In this document: one piece after another, positions 55,142 to 64,000 of the stretch
Layout of the letters: the number at the start of each line of letters is the position of its first letter
Numbering within the stretch: the first letter of the stretch is position 1
Origin: Costus lasius
Lineage: Eukaryota; Streptophyta; Magnoliopsida; Zingiberales; Costaceae
Direction of reading: 5' to 3'
Assembly: GCA_027563935.2 (NCBI GenBank)
Contig: CM050447.1
Coordinates: 17,314,001 to 17,378,000 of the forward strand
Length of the DNA: 64,000 nucleotides
The notes under the pieces: model-generated
Told to the model about the DNA's origin: nothing
What the model saw: only the letters and a program-made list of their open reading frames with translations
Databases searched by the model: none
Position numbers and translations under genes: made by a program

Positions 55142-58139
55142 TTACCTGCGTTGCAGATGGTGCAATGCGAGGTAAGCGACGAGCCGATAACCAATGAGCA
55201 TGAACACCATGATGCAGACGTCGATCCACATGTGATTGAGACCCACCGACTTGATTCCAGGATACTCGATCACCGGGCACATGACCCCCTTGGAGCATTC
55301 GTAGCTGTCATGCTCTGTGAATTGCACCCCCAGGAGGAGCTTGTAGCAGTAGAAGCTGTAGCTCAAGTACTTGAGCCAGAGGATGAAGGGCGGTATCTGC
55401 TGGACGTAGTAGCCGCCTGCCATGAGGAAGACCATGGTGGTGACAGAGGCGAGGGTGGTTGCCTGCTTCACATCCATTAGTATTGCCCCCACCGCAAGGC
55501 CCAGGCTCTGTGCAACAAGCACGCTGAATAGGACGATGAGGAGGGATAGAAGGAAGGCCAGCGGGTCAGGTCTGAGACTGCCCATCCAGTATAAGATAAA
55601 TGTGAAGGCCGTCGGGAGGGCGAGCTCCATTGGCAGGTCCCCAGCGGTCCGTGCCAGGAAGTAGGACGAGAGCCGGTACATGCCCGATGCCTGCTCTTTT
55701 CTCAGCATTGGCCGCTCCTGGGGGAATGTGAATACAGCATTGTAAAGCGGGAAGAAACCCCAGAACACCGAGAAGAAGAAGATCAATGCCGTCTGGAAGA
55801 CGAGTATGCGAATTAGCAATTGTCATTATTAGCAAAGAATGAATTGGTATACGCAGAACCTTGTTAATTTGGTTGATAATCCTTGCTTACCCTATCTTGA
55901 ATGTGAGATGTTGGGATGTGCCACCAAAGGAGGCCTCCAAGAGTGGCGACGCTGAGGACTTGGAAGATCCTTAGCTTGTTGAAGGTTTCATACCTCCTCT
56001 CCTTCAGTCCTCTGCTCAGCAACACCCTGAACTGCTCCCACCAACTTGTGCACCATTGTTCCTTCTTCACTGCATCATTAATCGAACACCAAGCAGAGCA
56101 AGTCATGAGTGATTTGACTTTTTTTTTCCTTGTTGCAAAATCCTATAGGCTTTGATTGATGAGGTTTGGAATGGCTTACTGGCACTGGCCATCTCTCTAG
56201 TGTAGCCATAGTTGTTGAGATCTGCTGCACAGAGTTCAGCTTTCATCCTGTTGGCGATGTTTTGGTCGTACGCTTTGATCAGCGCTTCCTTCACCGCTTT
56301 CTGCTCTTGCCGCATTGCGTCACCGCCAGAGGCATCGGGATTCTCGCTTGAGTACGTCGAGTCTGGCGCAATTCCTGTTCCATGTGATGAGAGTTCATTA
56401 TATTAGCTAGCAGCCATTGCAGACCTTTCAAGTCACATTTACTCATCAGTACATTTTTGGTTGTAATCAATATTGGTAGATGTGGGATGAATTGCTACAG
56501 TGAATTAATCCATATGTAAACTTCCGGTTGGTTTGTGATCACCAGCAATCATCTGAACCTTTCCTTCGTGCTTGAATTGGTAAAGGATATGAGCAATATC
56601 GCTGCTTATTACTAAAATTGTTTGTAGATTATTCAATCTTTCTCCAACCATGGCCGGAAAGTAATTAATGCTATTGCCAAGTATAAGGTACGTGCACTAC
56701 CGATTATCTATCTACAGATGGCAGGAAATGAATGATGCAGCGATCGCAAGCATGGGAGTGCCAAAAACGTTGAAAGCAATAATGGAAGAGTATTGAATGT
56801 GGTAAAAAAAAAAAAGAAAAAGAAACATAAACGAAAGGAAAGGCAAGTGTCGTTGTGGGACAGGTGCACTGTGAAATGAGAGGGGGTGCGGTGCATGAGT
56901 TCCACTGCCGAGGACACAAGAGTGATAATATGCACATAAGTGTTGGTGGCTGTGGCCCTGACAATGACCCGAGGGGTCACTGTCATCAACATGATTACTT
57001 TTGTCATCATTCTCCTCCAGCCCCATCCAGCATTAGCTTAGGAGATGCACTCACTATGGAAATGATTTAATGATTTCAAAGACGGCCCATTAAGAGGCTA
57101 CGAGTGTACTTACCGTTGGCTAAGTCTAACAGGAAATCGGCCGGGTTAACGCCGTCGACCGGCGACGGGAACCCAACTGACGCGAAGTACTCAACGGCCG
57201 CGGCCGCGGGACCGTAGTACATCGCGCCACCATCTGACAGCAGTACGACCTTGTCGAACACACGGAACAGGCGGCTGGATGGCTGGTGGATCGTGGTCAC
57301 AACGGTCCGGCCCTTGTCAGCGGCGATCCGCTTGAGGGTGCCGACAATCCGGGCCGCTGTTGTGGAGTCGAGCCCTGAGGTAGGTTCATCCAGCAGAAGC
57401 AGGCTCGGGTCCACCAGCAACTCGAGCCCGATACTGACTCGCTTGCGCTCTCCCCCGGAGACGCCCCGCACACCTCGGGCCCCGCCTACCATATTGTGGG
57501 CTACCTTGGTCAGGCCGAGCTCCGCAATCACCTGGTGCGCCTGCCGGGCCTTCTCGGCCCGCGAGAGCGAGCGCGGGAGGCGGAGCAGCGCGGTGAAGGT
57601 GAGCGTCTCTGTGACCGTGAGGTGCGGGTACAGCACGTCGTCCTGCGCCACGAAGCCGGTGCGGCGCTTGACGGCTCCGGAGAAGGGGTTGCCGTTGTAG
57701 GTGATCTTTCCGGAGAGTTTGCCATGGAGGCGTCCGCCAAGGGCGGTGAGGAGGGTGGTCTTGCCGCTGCCTGAGGGACCGAGCATGGCCAGCAGCTCCC
57801 CGGGACAGACGACGCCGCTGACGCCATTGAGGATGGTCTTCTCAGCTGCCACACCAGCGGAGCTCGGCCACCATCCTCCCCTGCCCACCTTCACCTTGTA
57901 CACCACCTCCTCAAACTGCAGACGCACGCAAAGTCTAATTAACTAAATATACAGACAAGCACACTGTTAGCAGTGTGGTTAACTTAGAACAGCATCATGT
58001 AAGATTTGTTAGTTACCTTGAGGGTGATAGGGAAGGCAGCGGCGACGACCGGGTATGGGACGACCGTTGAGTTGACGGACGGAGGCGGGTTCATGTGGCC
58101 GCCTCCCAATTCCAACTCGCGCTCTTGCGACTGCATCAT
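55142..58139 (-). CDS. ABCG14: ABCG14-type half-size ABC transporter (five exons)
   Basis: Exons (minus strand): 58017-58139, 57114-57915, 56180-56374, 55891-56069, 55142-55792. All introns are GT-AG, phases fit, and the joined frame is 1950 bp, 649 residues plus stop; Arabidopsis ABCG14 is about the same length. Residues 42-309 form the nucleotide-binding domain: Walker [10 protein letters not shown] (87-95), signature VSGGERKR (193-200), Walker B LLLLDEP (213-219), switch His251. A linker follows, then the six-helix ABC2 membrane domain (about 390-640) with [29 protein letters not shown] and [12 protein letters not shown]. The conserved extracellular Cys pair (YECSKGVMC) is present. ABCG14 exports root-made cytokinin at the plasma membrane for transport to the shoot; this role is inferred from similarity. 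The start is the first of two adjacent ATGs. No coding defect is visible. Confidence 0.9.
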
Positions 58140-58247
58140 CGATATGGTAGTGGAGGGGAGGAGGAGGCGTTTGTTGTTGTGGTTGTGGTTATGGTGGTGG
58201 TTTGAAGAGGTTGCGGATGGTTAGGGAGAAAGCACAGATAAAAGGCA

Positions 58248-58255
58248 TATTTATA
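58248..58255 (-). promoter_or_regulatory. TATA box of the ABCG14 gene
   Basis: The minus strand reads TATAAATA about 110 bp upstream of the start codon, a usual distance for a plant core promoter plus short 5' leader. Confidence 0.6.
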
Positions 58256-60735
58256 AGCGAGAAAGGCCCACCAATATGCTTTGTTGCACTCACTTTAACA
58301 CTTAGGTAGAGGAGGAGATGGAGATGGTGAAAGGATCAAGTTTAAGTGCCGAGGTGTTTTGAAATATTTGGAGGATGGATTAGTGTGCGTCACTACTTTA
58401 ATGTGGCTTGAAATTAAATATAAATGTGCAAAACTCAGGAAGATAAGCTTTGTCCATATGATGGCGGAAGGTGGAGTTTCATGGGGGAGGGAGACCGAAT
58501 GTCTAATGCCATCCTCCACATCAAATCTATATGGAAGCAGGAATAAGGGAATTAAAGAGACCACCTTTTCTTTTTCGCTGCAGTCTGAATATTGTTTAAG
58601 CGACTAATGGAAACCATGTGGGATGAAGAGATTGATTATCCAGCTGCAACTCTTTGTTTTACTTCTTTTACATGATTATTCTAACTTTGCTTATTTCTGT
58701 CAACCCCAGTTGCAGCTGGCACTGCAAGTTAAAAGTCCTCTGTGCAGACACTAACCTTAAACTGTTGTCCTTGTTCTTCCACTGTTGCGGGGTCTCAAAA
58801 TCTTTCTTTAATATCCTGCTTTTTTTGTGCAATTTATATCGTCTTCGCGGGGTCCCAAAAGTACTTCCACTGTGATGCGATTTTCCACAACTAGCACTCT
58901 ACATTTCTAGAACTCTTTCAAAGTCCTTCCTCCACTCCTAGAGACTATAATCAGTGTGCAAACAAAGAAACTTCTTCTCTAAGAGGCCATTTTTTTTTTC
59001 ACAAAAACATGAACTCCCCTAGTCAATAGAGGAACAAATTTTGTTCTCGAGTCCCTTCATTCCTGGGCATAGCATAATCAAGAAAGAGAGAGAGAGAGAG
59101 AGGGGTTTAGGTACAGCAGGACCAACTACTTGCAGGAAAACAAGAAAACTACACCTGCTTTCCTCTTTTCGTCCGGTCAAAATGATTCCGGAGTGGCAAG
59201 AATTGAATTTTTTTTTTTTTCCTTTTCTCGAGTGGCCAAGGCATCAGTCACAAAGAACTCCCTGGCCCCCCTCCTCTTTTCCTTTTTCCAACAAAAACAA
59301 GCCAAGAATAAGATCTGGCGATGCTCTCCGAGGTCATCATAAGATATAAAATCATCAAAGAGTTTGTAGCTTGAGAAACACAAGTAGATTAATTTGGGAA
59401 CAGGAATCATAAATTCTTTGAGCTCGATGGATTTGGTTACTGGCACTAGTACTAAACAATGCCGACTCACCTAAACCTCCACAATCTTAGTCGGCTTACT
59501 CGAGTATGTGCCTGAAACCTCGCACCCAAAATTCTTTCTTTCTTTCTTTTTTTTTCTTTTTATCTTTTTTAAAAGAAAACTAGTCTGAAGCAAAGGTAAC
59601 ACTCTTAAAATAGTGCTGCAACGAATGGAAGAATTTGTTTGTGGATGAAGAATTGATGCGAGAGTATGATGTCCACTCCGCCAATGAATGCAGATCCTGC
59701 TTATTAAGGTAACGCTTGTATTGCTGTTCTTTGAAGGCAAGAAATGAAGACACATGCTGCTTCTATAGATCACGGATGTTTAATATACCTCTCATGCATG
59801 AACACAACTAAAATTCCAAATTAGACTTTGGTCGACATCTAACAATAGTTAAATTTGTTTATAGATCAAGAAAAAAAGAATATATAGGATGCCGAGAAAA
59901 AAAATAATCAATTCCAACTTCAATTTCTGCAGCCAAAGAGTGAGAGAGAAGATTTCAATTCCACAAACTATAAGATCTGCAGAATCTAAAAAGGTGTTTC
60001 AGTAGCAGCAAGCATATTTTAGTTATATATTATTAATTTCGTTAAAGATGTAAGACAACTTGACTAATTTCTTTATTAGAGCAGTGAAAGAGAGAATTCA
60101 TAAGGAGCCAGGGTATCCTGAACAACTAGTTTTATTCATCTATAATCCCCTGGTTCATACTTGTTTAATAATTTGAAAGCACTAAAATTATTCTAATCAC
60201 TAAACAATCGATTTTGTGAAAAATATATGAGAGAGCTAATGTCAACATATCATGGTCTAGAATAAGATTGGATAGTAACATTGTGACAATCCTTGGTTAA
60301 CATTGGCCAATCAAAATTATTCTGGTCCTTGTTTAACATTGTGGTAGTCTAAAGGATTGGATAAACAAAACATGCGTGAAAGATTTCTGTCACTTCTGAG
60401 GATTGAGCAAATGGCCGATGCAACTACTAGATTCTAGTTCTTTTTTTTTTCTCAATGCATTCAACACCCAAGGAACATTATATAACATTGAAGAGATGTT
60501 CATCAAGGTACAGTAACAATGAGGCTGAATCATCTAAGTGTCTTTGGGGGGAATCCTTGAGCAAAATATTCAACTAGTTGATCCATAAACGAGGGATTGA
60601 TGCAAAGCTGAACAAGTCGAGCTCTCGTTGACATGCCATTGTCTTGAAACATGCTTGAAGTTCAAAAGTTACTAGGATCAGTATATATATCTTTCCTATT
60701 TCTTTACTCAACTGTCAATATATGCTACTGTTACT
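58256..60735. other. upstream flank, no gene recognised
   Basis: AT-rich sequence with a GA microsatellite (59083-59101) and pyrimidine-rich runs (59209-59225, 59537-59570). It may contain the distal promoter of the ABCG14 gene. I see no coding region. Confidence 0.5.
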
Positions 60736-61480
60736 TTGACGCAGTACTTATATGCATATTTTGTTTATCAGCAGCTTACGCATAATGACAAAATGACCAT
60801 TTCACCATTTGTGGAACATATGAAATATATCAATGAATTATTGGACTTAAATAACATAGATGTATGTGGGATCTTAAGTGCTAAGACTATAGGGTTTACT
60901 CTCATTTCAATACCTTTAGTGAAGTACAATTCTAAAGCGTTTCAAAAGATCATAGAATCTATACAAGAAGTAGGAACTAGGTCGGAATTAAAGTTCTCTG
61001 ATTAGATCGAGGAGGTTAATACTCAAGTACCAAGTTTACATATCATCTAAGAAGAATGGGATTGTTCCTTAGTTGTTTCCACTTGGAACAAGACAACTAA
61101 ATGGTGTATCTAAAAAAAGGAATTGAACATCGATGAGTATGATTCACTATAAGATGAACTTTGCTAATCCTCCACCAATCTTTTGGGGCTATGCAGTAGA
61201 AATAACAAATACGCTATTAAAAAAATTAAGAGCATTAGACACCATATGCAACATTGAATGGAAAGAAACTCAATTTTGAATATCTTCAAATATAAGGGTG
61301 TCCTGCTTATATCAAGCGGCTAGTGGGAGATAAATTATCTAAAAACTCTGATAAATGCTTGTGTCCAGAAATGTCGTATTACTAGAAACATATATATAAG
61401 AGAAAGGTGGTGATGAAATATAAATTGTATACTCAGAAACTCATTATTGGATTCACTGAACACCACCTTGTTGAGCTAGC
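60736..61480 (+). pseudogene. decayed Ty1/copia gag-integrase trace
   Basis: 60736-61005 reads as a gag-like frame (FVEHMKYINELLDLNNID). From about 61080 fragments in shifting frames match Ty1/copia integrase: TRQLNGVSKKRN, PPPIFWGYAVEITNTLL, then GCPAYIKRLVGDKLSKNSDK with many stops. The sequence between gag and integrase is deleted. This is an old copy without LTRs. Confidence 0.6.
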
Positions 61481-64000
61481 CCCATAACTTGAGAGATGTA
61501 TATTATTTGTGAAATCAAGTAAATAATTTTAATGCGCTCATTGGAAGCCTGAACCCATTAAACAATAAGTCTTATTAATTTAAGGTGAATTTAACAAAGG
61601 TCATATTACATTTTAAATGTAACACTTTTTGACTCCACAAATTCTGATGCGCCTACCTAGGGATGATCACAACGTGTTTCCAAAAATCAAAAATCAATTT
61701 TAATTGGGCTCCTCCGCATACATGTTGTGTAAAAATGCATGGTTCAACAGTACATATAAAATTCTTTCACCAAACTGTATCCTAATTGGAACTCATGACT
61801 TGTCTTATCAATTATCAATTAAAGAAAACCTCTTTTCAAATTATAAATGACAACTAGGAACTAGAACAAAATAGGTATTATTACAAACGAAATCATCAAT
61901 CCTTTTATCGATCTATATGCATTATAAGCTGCGAGTAGCTATGAACAGATTAATATCACAGTGTATATATTTCAAAAGAAAAAAAAATTAATGGCCACTA
62001 GTGTGAACCACTTTGTTATTCGTTGATGGAGTTGTGGAACTGTTGGTCTTAGTTATATGCCTAAACTAAGTTATCTTTGGGGAAGTGAAAAAAGGTTCAA
62101 TGTTAATGGAATCCTACTATGTGTAATGAAGCTGATGATATGTTCCAGCCTACAAAAAATTATTACTAAAGACTACACTAAAGGTTTTGGCAAAAGGCCA
62201 AGAAAAGGTCTTATTTCATGCCTTGATAAGATGTCTCGTGGATTCTGCTTTATCACTTGCTGCCAACACTGGTAGGGTCTGAGGGAGTGATGCAAAGCCA
62301 AACACTGAAGCCAATCATCTGAAAAATGAATGCTCAACACTGGGCCTCCACTGCATGGAAGAGAAGATGAAGATGACAACATGCATCAACCGGAAGAAGA
62401 ACAATATGTGACTAGATGCTAGTGAGAGATAATTATCATATTTAAGCAAAGCTGATGGAACAAGTCCTTCAACGTGAGAGCTTGGTGGGCTGCTGACATC
62501 AGATTACTGGAGAAAAAAATTGGCAGGAAGATCTGAAGCTGGATTTAGTGAAGGAGTCACATGAATTCCGTGTCCTTCATGTGTTGTGTACTTCACTACC
62601 TTAGTGGCTGTAGCTGTTCAATAAGTGGATCGAGCTCAATAATGTAGGCGTGCAATTTCCTTGCCAATAGTTCTGAAGACAACGCCCTAGGCTTAAGATT
62701 GCTGTGATCTATCTATTGCTTCTTTACAAAATGGAGTGTGCATGCAGTTCATTACTCTACTTTAGGCAACACTTATCTCTGACTCATCGCAAAGATCAGG
62801 TTGATGATAGGGTTTCTGATGTCGACAGATTTTTGCCAATTAAAACTACAAATGCAAATGAAAAAGATGTAACCGGCAAAGTTTTCTGATTGCTGAGCTC
62901 CATCAATGTTTTAGATTGTACAATTTAAAAGCAAAGAGACTTTTTGATGGCATTAAATAGCCCACTTGGATCTTCAGAAATCGTTCTTTTCTAAAGTTAC
63001 TGCAGAGATGGCTTCAAGATACATAGCTGTCAAGACTCCCAAAGCATGCACTCACTTGCTTTGAGAAATCTGTCGACTATAGAACTGATCCATTTCGATC
63101 AGCAAATAGCTACTTTGTTCTCTTTCACAAATTCGAGCTCAATTTTCAAAGCAACTGTTTGTTCACATCCGAGTACTCCCATTACAAGGATGTGTCATTT
63201 CAAAAAGGACTGATGATCATTCAGGCTCTGTTTTTGTTTCCCCTATATATAGTCATGTTTTATTCAATTCTATTGTGGCCTCTCAAGTGGCAAACGCTGT
63301 ATTGAACTTCAATCATTGATATCCTGAGATTTCATTTGACAAACGTTAATCAATGCTGCATCTGTTTTGCTTTTAGGCTTCCTGGTAAAACATTAACTGT
63401 GGGCAAAAATTATGGTCCTGGTTTTTGGATCAAACTATCATTTTAAAAACACCTTCCAACTTAATATCTTGCTCTGAACTGGGAGCAACACTCTCATTCT
63501 TTAGTTTAAGAAAATAAAACCATAGTGGATGAGTTATGTTGCCATCATGCTGCAGCTAACACAATCTCATTCTTTAGTTTAAGAAAGTACATAGTCCATT
63601 TTGTTGGTCTACCTCTTAGTATTTTCTTCACATGGAAATGATTCAAGTGTTGACTGCTGCTGCTTCAACAATTAATCAAATCCTATTTGTATAAAGTTTA
63701 ATAGCTTTTCACTTGATGAAAGCTGCAGCCATCAAAGCAGAATCTTCTTTTTTTTTTCTTTTTAGTCTACTATAAGGAATAAACAAATCCTCTTTCAGCT
63801 TCAAGAATATTTTTTTTGAGACAAAGTTGCAGAATACTTACCAGAGATTATTTCATTAAGGATAATTAACAACATTGCAGAGAATAAATCACGTGAGAAT
63901 ATTTACATCTCTCAACCTTTATTCTTTGTAAAATCAAAACAAATTAAAGGCATTGGCTGACTTTCAACGACTGTACCTTAACTATATACCTACTTTTTCT
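61481..64000. other. intergenic, no gene recognised
   Basis: AT-rich. Short open frames at 62057-62275 and 62704-62889 could be former exons but carry no motif I recognise. A run of T lies at 63749-63760. Confidence 0.45.

Noticed and set aside
62057..62889. Possible exons of a host gene (62057-62275, 62704-62889)
   Set aside because: Open frames are short, no motif is recognised and splice sites are not convincing.
1..64000. CRISPR arrays, operons, rRNA genes or phage-like features
   Set aside because: No regularly spaced repeats, ribosomal sequence or bacterial gene organisation was seen; the content is eukaryotic plant DNA.

Overview
This is nuclear DNA of a flowering plant. It holds nested plant LTR retrotransposons with plant-type tRNA-Met primer sites, an intron-containing plant ABCG14-type transporter gene and a decayed plastid sigma-factor gene. 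I cannot name the species. There is no operon, CRISPR array, rRNA gene or bacterial signal.

Bases 1-35080 are a nest of LTR retrotransposons, mostly chromodomain-bearing Ty3/gypsy types. I call the pieces E1, X, D1, A, B, S1, S2 and E2. E1 (minus strand, about 313-35080) is the oldest outer element. X (minus, 3099-20683) is a gag-only, pol-less element inserted in E1's RNase H region. D1 (plus, 3381-6339) sits in X's 3' LTR. A (minus, 8702-20240) sits at the equivalent base of X's 5' LTR. B (plus, ends 20228) sits 12 bp inside A's 5' LTR, and one large deletion then fused A's gag to B's reverse transcriptase near 14713. Solo LTR S1 (18146-19736) sits in B's LTR. E1's 5' LTR holds solo LTR S2 (23872-33710), which in turn holds the young complete element E2 (23886-32080). 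Most of these layers are fixed by target-site duplications (TSDs) read directly from the sequence.

Bases 35081-43488 hold an Athila-like Ty3/gypsy remnant (LTR, Asp-type primer site, broken gag, second LTR). It is joined through patchwork filler DNA to the 5' half of a minus-strand Ty1/copia element of SIRE/Maximus type. Bases 43489-55141 are intergenic: a sigma-factor gene fragment, a GC-rich LTR-like block, a small Stowaway-like element, a solo LTR with perfect TSD, a broken LINE-type RNase H fragment and a 705-bp hAT-like non-autonomous element.

The only intact host gene is at 55142-58139 on the minus strand: five exons encoding a 649-residue half-size ABC transporter that matches ABCG14, the exporter for root-to-shoot cytokinin transport. 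A TATA box lies about 110 bp upstream. Bases 58256-64000 are AT-rich and hold only a badly decayed Ty1/copia gag-integrase trace.

The points most worth a second look are: a pair of RNA hairpins in the chromovirus LTRs whose stems covary between family members; the pol-less element X with two zinc-knuckle modules; two near-identical elements inserted in opposite orientation at the same base of X's two LTRs, about 45 bp upstream of the TATA box; and the very young E2, whose only visible defect removes the chromodomain.
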